Positions 56,301 to 64,000 of a stretch of 64,000 bases of DNA are shown here, piece after piece. The DNA is from Mycobacteroides franklinii (GTDB lineage: Bacteria; Actinomycetota; Actinomycetes; Mycobacteriales; Mycobacteriaceae). The position numbers and the translations under genes were made by a program. Where the stretch lies: contig NZ_MAFQ01000001.1 in NCBI RefSeq assembly GCF_002013895.1, positions 496,001 to 560,000 on the forward strand, read 5' to 3'. Position 1 is the first letter of the stretch, and every line of letters starts with the position of its first letter. The notes beneath the pieces are model-generated. The model did no database searches and had not been told where the DNA came from. It saw only the letters and a program-made list of their open reading frames with translations.

Positions 56301-58172
56301 AACGGCATGCTGCTGTCCCAGCACATCAAGCTGGTGGCCGCCTTCGACCACCGGCACATCTTCTTGGACCCCAACCCGGATCCCGCGTCCTCGTGGGCCG
56401 AGCGCAAGAGGATGTTCGCGCTGGAACGCTCCAGCTGGGCCGACTACAACTCCGCACTGATCAGCGCCGGAGGCGGCGTGTACAGCAAGGAACAAAAGTC
56501 GATACCGATCAGCCCTGAGGTTCGTGACGTGCTCGGAATCGACAGCGACGTCACGGAGATGACGCCTCCGCAGCTTGTCCGCGCCATCCTGCTCGCACCG
56601 GTCGACCTGTTCTTCAACGGCGGCATCGGCACCTACATCAAGGCCGAGAGCGAATCGCAGGCCGACGTGGGCGATAAGGCCAATGACGCCGTCCGCGTCA
56701 ACGGAAACCAGGTGCGCGCCAAGGTGATCGGTGAAGGCGGCAACCTGGGTCTGACATCGCGGGGCCGCATCGAGTTCGAACTGAACGGTGGCCGGGTCAA
56801 CACCGACGCCTTGGACAACTCCGCCGGCGTGGACTGCTCTGACCACGAGGTCAACATCAAGATCCTGATCGACTCGCTGGTCAGCGCCGGCAAGATCCAA
56901 GCTTCCGAGCGGACGGCACTGCTGGAGTCGATGACCGACGACGTTGCCACGCTCGTGCTGGCCGACAACGAATCCCAGAACAACCTCATGGGCACCAGCC
57001 GTGCCAATGCGGCCTCGCTGCTGAGCGTGCACGCCCGCCAGATCGCCTACCTGGTCAACGAGCGTGGCCTCGACCGTGAGCTGGAGGCGCTGCCCTCCGA
57101 GAAGGAGATCGAGCGCCGCGCCGCGCTCGGGATCGGTTTGACCTCACCGGAACTGGCGACGCTTATGGCGCACGTCAAGTTGGGGCTCAAGGATGACCTG
57201 CTGGCCAGCGACGCCCCGGACCAAGAGGTCACGCTACGGCGCATGGTGCATTATTTCCCGGACGTGCTGCGCGAGCGGTTCGACGCCGAGATCCGTCAGC
57301 ATCCACTGCGCAAAGAGATCTACGCCACCATGCTGGTCAACTCGGTGGTCGACTGCGGTGGGATCACCTACGTGTACCGGCTTTTCGAGGACGCCGGGGC
57401 GGGTTCGGTGGACGGGCTCAAGACATACGTGGCCGTCGAAGCGATCTTCGGGCTGCGCTCGCTGTGGGATCGCATTCGTCATGCCGATGTGCCGGTAGCG
57501 GTTTCGGACCGGCTGACGCTCGACATGCGCCGCCTGCTTGATCGGGCCTCTCGCTGGCTCATCAGCTACCGGCCGCAACCCCTGGCGGTCGGCGCCGAGA
57601 TCAACCGCTTCGCCGCGGGCATCGCCGAGCTGAGTCCAAAGCTGACGACCTGGTTGCGCGGACATGATCTGGAGATTGTCACCAAGCAGACCGAAGACCT
57701 GGTGGCGCTTGGAGTTCCGTTCGACATCGCCAGCGATGTCGCCAGCTGCCTGTACGGATTCAGCCTGCTGGATATCATCGATATCGCCGATATCGCCGAT
57801 CGTGATGGTGCCGAGGTTGCCGATCTGTACTTCACCCTGATGGACGACCTGCGGGTGGATGATCTGCTGACCGCCGTCTCGCAGCTGGAGCGCAATGACC
57901 GGTGGCATTCGTTGGCCCGGTTGGCGATTCGCGATGACATCTATTCGTCGCTGCGGGCCCTCACCATGGACGTGCTGTCCGTCGGTGAACCGGATGAGAC
58001 CGGCGAGCAGAAGATCGCCGAGTGGGAGTTCACCAACGCTTCGCGTCTGGAGCGGGCTCGCGGCACCCTTGCGGAGATCTTCGCCTCGGGGGAGCCGGAC
58101 CTGGCGACACTGTCGGTGGCAGCACGCCAGATCAGAGGGATGATCAGGAACAGCATCACCGGTCCTGCATGA
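53328..58172 (+). CDS. gdh: NAD-specific glutamate dehydrogenase (large form)
   Basis: Oxidative deamination of glutamate to 2-oxoglutarate with NAD. The 1614-residue length, N-terminal ACT-like regulatory regions, a catalytic core ([57 protein letters not shown]) and a C-terminal helical tail are those of the 180 kDa GDH, as in M. tuberculosis Rv2476c. In mycobacteria this enzyme is controlled by GarA binding. GTG 53328 has AGGAG about 11 nt before it. Residues [10 protein letters not shown] near the C-terminus come from a GATATC microrepeat. It follows ettA by 53 bp. Confidence 0.97.
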   Translation: MTVNTGTTTSENTPSTNGSGVPTIEALEAAFSHARYTGEMDWDESLDPDGHAAPAVPPVREVLMRALLRLAARRQPHEIAIATYRNGDDAGLGTALQLVTDYTPLLTESITVLLRRLGVAIVDLMDPVFTVRRAADGTLLSAESVDKPQTDVAADTECWIHLQLPPSIDAERLAFIETQLPHTLEDGSHVAADADAMRDAVIELAGDLDASAGNARFSSAELTEVANLLRWLVDGNFTVLGYQRCTVENGRATADESSRLGLLKRREEVLPQLTHNDQLLVLAQATTPTYLRYSIYPNIVVIRQEDGSGPAIEHRLVGVFTVAAMNADVLAIPVISDRVHQVLGRSDTNQDSLAGHMLIEFMQNLPRAELFASSVDRLYDLVTAVRNIGAHPGSLLFLRADELGNFVTALVYLPRDRYTTTVRLAMQDILVRELGGTGIDYTARVSESPWALVHFTVRMPEHSVHTSIDTSEANRVRIQALLTQTTRTWSDRLVSAVRPDSPIDRACAERYSVILPEVFKQNVPPAEAIADIARIEGLHEDSIDLAYDADALGTGVLSMYLGGRSASLSQVLPVLHSMGVDVMEERPYHFTRPDGLAVSLYAFRIVVHPAIARSFDAEGTARRADLLTHAIDAVWHGSVETDRFNELVLRAGLTAGQITILRGYAKYLRQAGFPYSQAHIETVLADNSQTARDFVELFEARFDPANTDDTVADAKAAHVLAEIDKVVSLDTDRVLRAFFGLIQATLRTNYFVTKEDSARAKGVLSFKLNPREVNELPEPRPRFEIFVYSPRVEGVHLRFGPVARGGLRWSDRREDFRTEILGLVKAQAVKNAVIVPVGAKGGFVVKNPPAATGDAAADRDAFRAEGVECYRRFISGLLDITDNRDRTTNAVVPPEGVRRRDGDDPYLVVAADKGTATFSDIANDVALSYGFWLGDAFASGGSVGYDHKAMGITARGAWESVKRHFLEMGIDTQTEDVTVAGVGDMSGDVFGNGMLLSQHIKLVAAFDHRHIFLDPNPDPASSWAERKRMFALERSSWADYNSALISAGGGVYSKEQKSIPISPEVRDVLGIDSDVTEMTPPQLVRAILLAPVDLFFNGGIGTYIKAESESQADVGDKANDAVRVNGNQVRAKVIGEGGNLGLTSRGRIEFELNGGRVNTDALDNSAGVDCSDHEVNIKILIDSLVSAGKIQASERTALLESMTDDVATLVLADNESQNNLMGTSRANAASLLSVHARQIAYLVNERGLDRELEALPSEKEIERRAALGIGLTSPELATLMAHVKLGLKDDLLASDAPDQEVTLRRMVHYFPDVLRERFDAEIRQHPLRKEIYATMLVNSVVDCGGITYVYRLFEDAGAGSVDGLKTYVAVEAIFGLRSLWDRIRHADVPVAVSDRLTLDMRRLLDRASRWLISYRPQPLAVGAEINRFAAGIAELSPKLTTWLRGHDLEIVTKQTEDLVALGVPFDIASDVASCLYGFSLLDIIDIADIADRDGAEVADLYFTLMDDLRVDDLLTAVSQLERNDRWHSLARLAIRDDIYSSLRALTMDVLSVGEPDETGEQKIAEWEFTNASRLERARGTLAEIFASGEPDLATLSVAARQIRGMIRNSITGPA

Positions 58173-58179
58173 TGGTGGG

Positions 58180-58635
58180 ATGAGCGTTAGCGAAGACCAT
58201 CACACGCCGATGAGTTCTGAGAAGCCCGGCTATGTCGCGGCGGTGCCGGTTCGTTGGTCCGATATCGACATGTACCAGCATGTGAACCACGCGACGATGG
58301 TGACGATCTTGGAAGAGGCGCGAGTGCCCTTCCTGCGTGATGTATTTGGCGCCGAGATCACCACCACGGGTCTGCTCATCGCAGATGTCCACGTCAAGTA
58401 CAAGGGGCAGGTACGGCTCGCGGATTCGCCGTTGCAGGTGACCATGTGGGTGTCGAAGATCCGCGCGGTGGACTTCACCATCAACTACGAGGTGCGCTCG
58501 GTGAGCGCGTCGCCAGACTCCAAGCCCGCGGTGATCGCGGACACCCAGCTGGTGACCTTCCATCTCGACAGCCAGACTCTGCTGCGTCTTACCGACACCC
58601 ATCGCGAATACCTGCAGCGGTGGTCTCGGCCATGA
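58180..58635 (+). CDS. Hot-dog acyl-CoA thioesterase (Rv2475c type)
   Basis: 4HBT-family thioesterase of 151 residues. VPVRWSDIDMYQHVNHATMVTILEEARVPF holds the catalytic Asp/Glu of the hot-dog fold. It would hydrolyse fatty acyl-CoA or related thioesters; the specific substrate is unknown. It starts 7 bp after gdh and overlaps the next gene by 4 bp (ATGA), so gdh, this gene and the next are likely one transcript. Confidence 0.9.
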   Translation: MSVSEDHHTPMSSEKPGYVAAVPVRWSDIDMYQHVNHATMVTILEEARVPFLRDVFGAEITTTGLLIADVHVKYKGQVRLADSPLQVTMWVSKIRAVDFTINYEVRSVSASPDSKPAVIADTQLVTFHLDSQTLLRLTDTHREYLQRWSRP

Positions 58636-59279
58636 GCGAGGCCGCGCTGCGGGTTCCGGACGCCTCCGACCGTAAGGACCTGGCGACCTTCTTGGCCCGT
58701 GTCTCACAACTCGACGAGTCGGCCGTGGTGCGGCTGCGTGCTCGGGGAGACGATCGCGTAGTTGTCTGGGCCGCAACACAGTTCGATGTGCTGGTCTGCC
58801 GCGCGGTACGCGGCGAACTGAGAACGCCCGACATCAGCGCCGCAGTCGACGAGGTGCTGCGTGGCCTGCAGACCGCGGAAGCGGACGGATCGGTGCACAC
58901 GGGATTCCCGATGGACTCGGTGTGGCGCGGTGCGCTGCCCGCCGACAACGGCTTCGAGTACCTCGACGATATTCCTGCGCGGTCCGTGCTTGAACTGGCG
59001 CAGCGCGGGGGAGAGCTGGCCCGTGAACACGGCAGCGCGCACGGGCCACCCGTGTCGCTGCTGGATCAGCCGGTCGTCACGATCGACGGGGCAGACGGCG
59101 AGCAGGTCGACGTACCGATGCGCTGCGTTTTCGCCTTGACCGCAATGGGATTCATCCCGACGAACCCTGCCGAGGATGAGCCGGTACGCGTGCGCGCTGT
59201 GCCGTCGTGGTTGCGGCTGGACGCCCGTTTTGGTTCGGTGTACCGCCGTCGGAACGATCTATCGCTGCGGGTGCGCTAG
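58632..59279 (+). CDS. Conserved hypothetical protein (Rv2474c type)
   Basis: Soluble protein of 215 residues, no recognised domain. The N-terminus MSEAALRVPDASDRKDLATFLARVSQLDESAVVRL and the C-terminal WLRLDARFGSVYRRRNDL are characteristic of the mycobacterial family. It overlaps the thioesterase (ATGA) and converges on aglA by 4 bp. Position matches Rv2474c. Function not known; co-transcription with gdh and a thioesterase suggests a metabolic role. Confidence 0.85.
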   Translation: MSEAALRVPDASDRKDLATFLARVSQLDESAVVRLRARGDDRVVVWAATQFDVLVCRAVRGELRTPDISAAVDEVLRGLQTAEADGSVHTGFPMDSVWRGALPADNGFEYLDDIPARSVLELAQRGGELAREHGSAHGPPVSLLDQPVVTIDGADGEQVDVPMRCVFALTAMGFIPTNPAEDEPVRVRAVPSWLRLDARFGSVYRRRNDLSLRVR

Positions 59280-60865
59280 ACGATCCAGGCCGCGGTGTTG
59301 CGTGGCAGCTTGCCGTTGACAAGCGGGCCGCTGGTCAAGATGATCTCGCCCGCAGGCAGATCGACCAGATCACTGCTGACGTTCAGGGCACACGTCAGGC
59401 CGCCGCCCTTGACGCGGAATGCCAGCGCTCCCGGTGGGCTGCCGTACCACTCCAGGCTGGTGCCGGTGAATTCCGCACGGTTCTTGCGCAATTCGATGGC
59501 CCGCCGATACAGCGACAGCATGGAGTCGGTGCGCTCCAGCTGGCGCTCCACCGTGAATTCGGCCCAGCCGTGCGGCATGGGCAGCCAGGTCTGGTCGTTG
59601 CTCGAGAAGCCGTACGGGGGATCGGTGCCCTCCCAGGGGATCGGCACCCGACAGCCGTCGCGGCCCCGCTCGGTGTGGCCGGAGCGCTCCCATACCGGAT
59701 CTTGCAACGCTTCGTCGGGCAGTTCGACATTGGGCAGTCCGAGTTCGGAACCGTTGTAGATGAAGACAGTTCCGGGCAGCGCGAGCATCACCAACGCCAT
59801 GGCCCGGGCGCGCCACTGGCCGATCTGGCCGTCGCCGTAGCGTGTCACCTCGCGTTCCACGTCGTGGTTGGACAACGTCCAGGTCGGTGTCGCGCCCACT
59901 GAATCCACTGCGGCAAGCGAGTTTTCGATGGCGGCGCGGATCTGGTCCGCATCGAAGTCGGCCTCAACCAGTTTGAAGTTGAATCCGAGGTGCAGTTCGT
60001 CGGGCCTGACGTACTCGGCGAAGCGGGTGTTGTCGTTCACCCAGATTTCGCCGACCGCGACCACGTCGCGGTACTGGTCGAGCACCTTGCGAATCTTGCG
60101 GTGGTGCTCGTGCACGCCCTCGTTGTTGAAACGCGGGTCTTCGTCGCTGATATGCAGCATCGAGGTTTCGGTGTCCTCGATGTCGGGAAGGCCCGGCGGC
60201 TTGGCCATGCCGTGGGCGACATCGAGGCGGAATCCGTCGATGCCGCGGTCGAGCCAGAAGCGCAGGGTGTCGGCGAAATCGTCGAACACCTCAGGGTTGT
60301 CCCAGTTGACATCGGGCTGCTCGGGCGCGAACAGGTGTAGGTACCACTGGCCGGGAGTGCCGTCGGGCTCAGTCACCCGTGTCCAGGCCGGACCGCCGAA
60401 CACCGAAGGCCAATTGTTTGGCGGCAGTTCGCCATTGGCGCCCTTGCCGTCCCGGAAGATGTAGCGGGCGCGGGCATCACTACCGGGTTTGGCGGCGAGA
60501 GCCTCGATGAACCAGCGATGCTCGGAACTGGTGTGGTTGGGCACCAGGTCCATGATCACTTTGATGTCATGTCGGTGGGCGGATGCGATGAGCCGGTGCA
60601 TCGCGGTGAGCCCGCCGAACAGCGGATCGATCTCGCGCGGGTTCGACACGTCGTAGCCGTGGTCGGCCATCGGCGATCTGGTAACGGGATTTAGCCAGAT
60701 TCCCTGGATGCCGAGCAGATCAAGGTAGCCAAGTTTTGCTGAAATGCCATCGAGATCGCCGACGCCGTCACCGTCGCTGTCGCCGAACGACCGCGGATAG
60801 ATCTGATAGAAAACGGCCCGCGACCACCAGGGGTCGTCATGTTGGCCCAAGTAGGCGGCGGTCAC
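59276..60865 (-). CDS. aglA: Alpha-glucosidase, GH13
   Basis: GH13 family enzyme of 529 residues. Catalytic residues are visible: nucleophile Asp215 (GFRLDVAHG), acid/base Glu273 (VGEIWVND) and Asp335 (LSNHDVER), with MDLVPNHTSSEH as region I. It matches AglA/Rv2471 and would hydrolyse maltose or related alpha-glucosides in the cytosol. No signal peptide. It lies downstream of glbO on the same strand as in M. tuberculosis, 51 bp apart. Confidence 0.94.
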   Translation of the reverse strand: MTAAYLGQHDDPWWSRAVFYQIYPRSFGDSDGDGVGDLDGISAKLGYLDLLGIQGIWLNPVTRSPMADHGYDVSNPREIDPLFGGLTAMHRLIASAHRHDIKVIMDLVPNHTSSEHRWFIEALAAKPGSDARARYIFRDGKGANGELPPNNWPSVFGGPAWTRVTEPDGTPGQWYLHLFAPEQPDVNWDNPEVFDDFADTLRFWLDRGIDGFRLDVAHGMAKPPGLPDIEDTETSMLHISDEDPRFNNEGVHEHHRKIRKVLDQYRDVVAVGEIWVNDNTRFAEYVRPDELHLGFNFKLVEADFDADQIRAAIENSLAAVDSVGATPTWTLSNHDVEREVTRYGDGQIGQWRARAMALVMLALPGTVFIYNGSELGLPNVELPDEALQDPVWERSGHTERGRDGCRVPIPWEGTDPPYGFSSNDQTWLPMPHGWAEFTVERQLERTDSMLSLYRRAIELRKNRAEFTGTSLEWYGSPPGALAFRVKGGGLTCALNVSSDLVDLPAGEIILTSGPLVNGKLPRNTAAWIV

Positions 60866-60916
60866 GGTTGATCATTCTGCACCACGGCGGCTCAGGCCTC
60901 GAATCGCGATCGACTG

Positions 60917-61336
60917 TCAGAACGGTGAATTGACCATTGACTGCGCCGCCATTTCCAGGTAGCTCCACAGCTGGGCACGATGATCGTCGTCGAGGGTATT
61001 TCGGTCGACGGAGTCGACGGCGGTGCGCATGCAGCGCAACCACGCGTCGCGTTCGATGGGGCCGATCCGAAACGGCGCGTGACGCATCCGCAGCCGGGGA
61101 TGTCCCCGCTGGTCGGAGTACGTGCGTGGACCGCCCCAATACTGCTCAAGGAACATTCGCAGGCGATCCTCGGCGCCGGTGAGGTCTTCCTCCGGGTACA
61201 GCGGACGCAGCACGTCGTCGTCGGCAACGAGCTCGTAAAAGCGGGCCACAATCGCGTGGAAAGTCGTGGCGCCACCGACGGCGTCGTAGAAGTTTTCAGG
61301 GGTAGGGGCTGCCACGTTGTCCATTGTGCTGGCCAT
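60917..61336 (-). CDS. glbO: Truncated hemoglobin, group II (trHbO)
   Basis: Truncated globin of 139 residues matching M. tuberculosis GlbO/Rv2470. Proximal His is in [11 protein letters not shown], TyrCD1 and TyrB10 positions in FYDAVGG and RFYELVADD, TrpG8 region in [11 protein letters not shown]. trHbO binds O2 with high affinity and supports respiration or nitric oxide handling (established for mycobacteria). AAAGGAC lies upstream of ATG 61336. The longer N-terminus ([12 protein letters not shown]) is an extension of about 11 residues. Confidence 0.95.
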   Translation of the reverse strand: MASTMDNVAAPTPENFYDAVGGATTFHAIVARFYELVADDDVLRPLYPEEDLTGAEDRLRMFLEQYWGGPRTYSDQRGHPRLRMRHAPFRIGPIERDAWLRCMRTAVDSVDRNTLDDDHRAQLWSYLEMAAQSMVNSPF

Positions 61337-61456
61337 TGTGCCGGTACGTCCTTTGGCCGGTCAGCGGGGTTGGTCACGTGATGTTCATTGGATTGACCTG
61401 GGAACACAGTGCAAATTGTCGTGCGAAGACCGCCGAATCGTGGTGCACTGGTGGTA

Positions 61457-62134
61457 ATGGCGCACCAGAAGAAGAGCCGTGGGCACCGGCATAACAGTGC
61501 CAGCGCTGGGCCGACCCAAAACGGGACGGCCCGAATACTGCACAGCGTCCCAGGAGTCCTTGAAAGCAGGATGCCTGGGGCGATGCCCCCGCAGCAGTCC
61601 AACGACGCCGGTTCCCTATGGGGCCGGCGTCGCGTGTTATTGCTGAACTCCACGTATGAGCCACTGACCGCGCTGCCGATGCGTCGCGCCGTGATCATGC
61701 TGCTGTGCGGTAAGGCCGATGTGGTGCACGACGATCCCGCTGCCCCCATCATTCATTCCGCTACCACGTCTGTGGCGGTCCCGTCGGTGATCAGACTGCG
61801 CACCTTTGTGCGGGTGCCCTACCGGGCGCGGGTTCCGATGACGCGGGCCGCGTTGATGCATCGCGACCGGTTCCGTTGCGCCTACTGCGGTGGACGGGCC
61901 GACACGATCGACCATGTGATTCCGCGCAGCAAGGGCGGCACGCACTCCTGGGAGAACTGTGTGGCCTGCTGTTCGTCCTGTAATCACCGCAAGGCCGACC
62001 GGTTGTTGGCGGAGTTGGGCTGGTCGCTGCACACCACGCCGATGCCGCCCAAGGGCCAACATTGGCGGCTGCTGTCGTCGGTGAAGGAATTGGACCCGGC
62101 GTGGGTGCGATACCTAGGCGAGGGTGCGGCATGA
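61457..62134 (+). CDS. HNH endonuclease (Rv2469c type)
   Basis: Protein of 225 residues with a C-terminal HNH nuclease domain: YCGGRADTIDHVIPRSKGGTHSWENCVACCSSCNHRKADR gives the zinc Cys pairs, the catalytic His and the Asn. The N-terminal ~90 residues (RVLLLNSTYEPLTALPMRRAV) are the family extension. The start is uncertain (ATG 61457, also open to 61409). It is a conserved housekeeping gene of unknown function in mycobacteria, not a restriction enzyme. Confidence 0.88.
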   Translation: MAHQKKSRGHRHNSASAGPTQNGTARILHSVPGVLESRMPGAMPPQQSNDAGSLWGRRRVLLLNSTYEPLTALPMRRAVIMLLCGKADVVHDDPAAPIIHSATTSVAVPSVIRLRTFVRVPYRARVPMTRAALMHRDRFRCAYCGGRADTIDHVIPRSKGGTHSWENCVACCSSCNHRKADRLLAELGWSLHTTPMPPKGQHWRLLSSVKELDPAWVRYLGEGAA

Positions 62135-62156
62135 CGCATCGGCTACGGTTTGCATT

Positions 62157-62417
62157 GTGAGCTTCCTCAACAGCCCTACATACATCGGGATGCCGGTCTG
62201 GGTAGCCCTGATCGCACCGGTCTTCCTCGTGCTCGTCGGCCTGTGGACGATGCGCAAGAAGGGGCCGCACCCCGCGACTTACAACATGAACGACGGCTGG
62301 ACGCATGCCCCGATCCTGTGGGCCGCTGTCGACGAGAACATCGGTGATAGTCACGGACACGGCCATGGCCATGCCGGCGTCGAGGCGATTGGAGGGTCCG
62401 CAAGTGGCAAGTGGTGA
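62157..62417 (+). CDS. Small single-pass membrane protein (86 aa)
   Basis: Protein of 86 residues with one N-terminal membrane segment ([20 protein letters not shown]) and a His-rich C-terminus (HGHGHGHAG). GTG 62157 is preceded by TACGGT (62144-62149), 7 nt upstream, so a leaderless transcript is likely. It overlaps the next gene by 14 bp. The His run could bind metal; this is speculative. Confidence 0.7.
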   Translation: MSFLNSPTYIGMPVWVALIAPVFLVLVGLWTMRKKGPHPATYNMNDGWTHAPILWAAVDENIGDSHGHGHGHAGVEAIGGSASGKW

Positions 62418-62871
62418 GGTCACCAAGACTGCTCCCGCCGAGTTGCCCCGCGGCTGGGCCGAGACCGTAAGTGGACGCCTCTCGGGTGTTACCGAGCCTG
62501 GCGAACTGTCGGTTAAGTACCCGTTCCCCAACTACCAGCTGGCGACGTTGGACGACGCTCTGACCTACGGCAGTCGCTCGTCGAAGGCCCGCTTCTCCGT
62601 ATACATCGGTGACCTGGGCAACGACACCAACAAGGGCGCCCGTGAGGTGTTCCTCGAGGTGCCGACGCCTGACGAGGCCGTGCTGATCGCCGTTTCTCCG
62701 GACCAGCACGTCGTGGAGGTCGTCTACGGCGAGGGGCTCAAGGGACGCGGGGCCGAATCGGCCGCCGACCTTGGTGTTGCCGCAGCGTTGGCGTCCTTCA
62801 AAGAGGGCAACCTGCTCGACGGGATCATCAGCGCGGTGCGTGTCATGAGCGCCGCCATCGCCCGTCCCTAG
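62404..62871 (+). CDS. DUF5130-like conserved protein (Rv2468c type)
   Basis: Soluble protein of 155 residues conserved in mycobacteria. GGAGGG precedes GTG 62404. Its start overlaps the small membrane protein by 14 bp, so the two are coupled. The sequence has a compact alpha/beta look ([20 protein letters not shown]) with no recognised enzymatic motif. Function unknown. Confidence 0.8.
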   Translation: MASGEVTKTAPAELPRGWAETVSGRLSGVTEPGELSVKYPFPNYQLATLDDALTYGSRSSKARFSVYIGDLGNDTNKGAREVFLEVPTPDEAVLIAVSPDQHVVEVVYGEGLKGRGAESAADLGVAAALASFKEGNLLDGIISAVRVMSAAIARP

Positions 62872-62902
62872 TTCTTCGCGCGGGTTCCCGCGCACCGCTT
62901 TG

Positions 62903-62960
62903 TGCCGAGCGTGAAGCTACTGCGAGATTTGAGTCCATTTCCCGCAGTAGCTTCACGCTC
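62903..62960. repeat. 18-bp-stem inverted repeat element, copy 1
   Basis: GAGCGTGAAGCTACTGCG (62907-62924) and its exact complement at 62943-62960 with an 18-nt spacer. The outer context GTGCCGA (62903-62909) is shared with copy 2 at 63831-63885. Located between the DUF5130-like gene and the AbiEi/DUF559 gene. Confidence 0.9.
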
Positions 62961-62994
62961 GTTGCATGTCAGCGGGTAAGCGCACACTGCCCGC

Positions 62995-63834
62995 ATGGGG
63001 GAACCATTTCTGGGCAGTGAGGCGATCAGATCCGGCCGGCTGACGCCGCATGCCCTACGCACCCGCTTTGTGGCCCTACATCGTGATGTCTATCTGCCGC
63101 GCGCCGCGGAGCTCACGCCGCTTGTGCGCGCGCGTGCCTGCTGGCTGTGGACGGGGCGATGCGGAATTATTGCCGGCCACTCGGCATCCGCGTTACACGG
63201 TGCACGGTGGGTGGATTCGGCGCGCAACGCCGAGGTGATCCACGGCAATCGGCATCGACAGCCAGGAATCACCGTCTGGTCGGGGGATATCTCACCCGAC
63301 GAGATCTGCATGGTCGATGGCATGCGGGTCACCACTCCTGCTCGCACCGCGCTCGACCTTGCCTGTCGCTATCCCCGGGGAGTGGCGGTGACTGCCATCG
63401 ATGCGCTGTGTCGCGCGACCGAGCTCAAGACCTCCGAGATGTTTGATCTGGCCTCAAGACATCGCGGGATGCGTGGGATTCGCCGGGCGCGTGCTGCCTT
63501 CGATCTGGTGGACGCCGGTGCGCAGTCGCCCAAGGAGACCTGGCTGCGGCTATTGCTTCGCGATGCCGGGCTTCCACCCGTGACCACCCAGATCCTGGTG
63601 CACAACGGCGACTTCGTGGCGCTGGCGTACATCGATATGGGCTGGAAGGACGTCATGGTTGGCGTCGAGTACGACGGCGACCAGCACCGCAGCGACCGTC
63701 GGCAGTACCGCAAGGACATCACGCGGCTGGAAATGCTCGATGGCCTGGGCTGGCTGATCGTCAGAGTGGTCGCCGAGGACCACCCCGACGACATCATTCG
63801 CCGAGTACGTGAAGCCGTAGCCCGCCGACAGTGA
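62995..63834 (+). CDS. AbiEi-like / DUF559-type protein
   Basis: Protein of 279 residues. The N-terminal half looks like an AbiEi-type winged-helix protein (LGSEAIRSGRLTPHALRTRFVALHRDVYLPRAAEL). The C-terminus carries a DUF559/Vsr-like PD-(D/E)xK region: GVEYDGDQHRSDRRQYRKDITRLEMLDGLGWLIVRV. Such proteins are abundant in mycobacteria and are thought to be nucleases or antitoxin relatives; none is characterised. No partner gene is adjacent. The stop TGA lies inside a palindromic repeat (63831-63847), and a related repeat precedes it, so the gene sits inside a pair of repeats. Confidence 0.75.
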   Translation: MGEPFLGSEAIRSGRLTPHALRTRFVALHRDVYLPRAAELTPLVRARACWLWTGRCGIIAGHSASALHGARWVDSARNAEVIHGNRHRQPGITVWSGDISPDEICMVDGMRVTTPARTALDLACRYPRGVAVTAIDALCRATELKTSEMFDLASRHRGMRGIRRARAAFDLVDAGAQSPKETWLRLLLRDAGLPPVTTQILVHNGDFVALAYIDMGWKDVMVGVEYDGDQHRSDRRQYRKDITRLEMLDGLGWLIVRVVAEDHPDDIIRRVREAVARRQ

Positions 63835-63885
63835 AGCTATTGCGGGAAACTACCCGGAATCCCGCGATAGCTTCACGTTCGGCAC
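63831..63885. repeat. Inverted repeat element, copy 2
   Basis: GTGAAGCTATTGCGGGA (63831-63847) pairs with TCCCGCGATAGCTTCAC (63860-63876) except one T/G wobble, 12-nt spacer. The right outer arm (GTTCGGCAC, 63877-63885) reads, in reverse, GTGCCGAAC, matching the left outer arm of copy 1. The elements are thus related and oppositely oriented. Confidence 0.85.
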
Positions 63886-63889
63886 GAAG

Positions 63890-64000
63890 TTACTGAGCGT
63901 CGAACTCCCGGGCCCGCAATGACCTGACGATCCCCGCGCGGCCCTCGGAAACCAGACGGCGCAGCGCCGACGGAATCTCCTTGGCCAAGAAGCCGTCTGA
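63890..64000 (-). CDS. pepN: 3' end of probable aminopeptidase N (pepN)
   Basis: Minus-strand frame from 64000 to stop 63892-63890, 36 residues visible ending AREFDAQ. The sequence KEIPSALRRLVSEGRAGIVRSLRARE resembles the C-terminal end of actinobacterial PepN/ERAP-like M1 aminopeptidases. Gene order (Rv2467 pepN converging on Rv2468c) agrees. The catalytic zinc motif lies outside the window, so identity rests on the tail and context. Confidence 0.5.
   Translation of the reverse strand, partial: SDGFLAKEIPSALRRLVSEGRAGIVRSLRAREFDAQ

Noticed and set aside
55530..57032. Long antisense frame (500 codons) opposite gdh
   Set aside because: Produced by GC-rich codon bias on the opposite strand; no start signal, no family features, and the sense strand is clearly gdh.

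Overview
The window reads as chromosome of a rapidly growing mycobacterium, most likely the Mycobacteroides abscessus/chelonae group (inferred from content and gene order, not from a search). It is GC-rich and dense, with many ATGA/GTGA overlaps, many GTG starts and many apparent leaderless promoters (a TANNNT box 6-8 nt before the start codon). Marker genes are mycolate reductase CmrA, a HadA-type dehydratase, a class B L,D-transpeptidase, 1.6 kaa NAD-glutamate dehydrogenase, trHbO, Stf0, MmpS-like and DUF732 proteins. Much of the order matches M. tuberculosis blocks recalled from memory: Rv1231c-Rv1232c, Rv2507-Rv2511, Rv2518c, Rv0295c-Rv0296c and Rv2467-Rv2478c.

Layout. 0-3 kb: partial LuxR-type response regulator, DUF1003 and MgtE/CBS-like pair, TetR regulator. 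3-7 kb: SDR plus Baeyer-Villiger-type monooxygenase operon with a candidate operator, aldo/keto reductase, HadA paralogue, tRNA-Lys. 7.3-9.5 kb: L,D-transpeptidase and a DivIVA-like coiled-coil protein. 9.5-16 kb: accessory segment ending at tRNA-His, with a P1B-5-like metal ATPase fused to hemerythrin, a Met/Gly/Pro-repeat membrane protein, DUF302, small unknown proteins, a membrane protein and an SRPBCC protein. 16-25 kb: orn, HerA-like ATPase, AurF-like diiron protein with its TetR, cmrA, UMF1-type MFS, MmpS-like protein, DctA. 25-33 kb: KimA-like APC transporter, DUF732, then cysNC-cysD-stf0 with a sulfatase upstream, and an AAA ATPase. 33-40 kb: lipoproteins and secreted proteins, Tex, a cysteine-repeat secreted protein, a carotenoid-synthesis-like membrane protein and TetR. 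40-46 kb: AbiEi/AbiEii toxin-antitoxin, DUF732, and an SDR/XRE/AKR/LLM redox cluster. 46-51 kb: cNMP-binding lysine acetyltransferase, tRNA-Arg, CopD-CtaG fusion, allophanate-hydrolase-like amidase. 51-64 kb: SSB-like, ABC-F (EttA), gdh, thioesterase, alpha-glucosidase, glbO, HNH endonuclease, two small conserved genes, an AbiEi/DUF559-type protein between two related inverted repeats, and the 3' end of a probable pepN.

How genes work together. The clearest unit is sulfur activation: CysD/CysNC make PAPS, Stf0 uses PAPS to sulfate trehalose, and the adjacent sulfatase could remove or recycle sulfate. Several small divergent units (TetR or XRE regulator plus oxidoreductase) have dyads or repeats in the shared promoter. 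No prophage, insertion sequence or CRISPR array was seen. The least ordinary parts are the metal/redox segment at 10-16 kb, the AbiE locus with its 39-bp dyad, the coupled PAPS-sulfotransferase operon, and the paired hairpin repeats around 62.9-63.9 kb.
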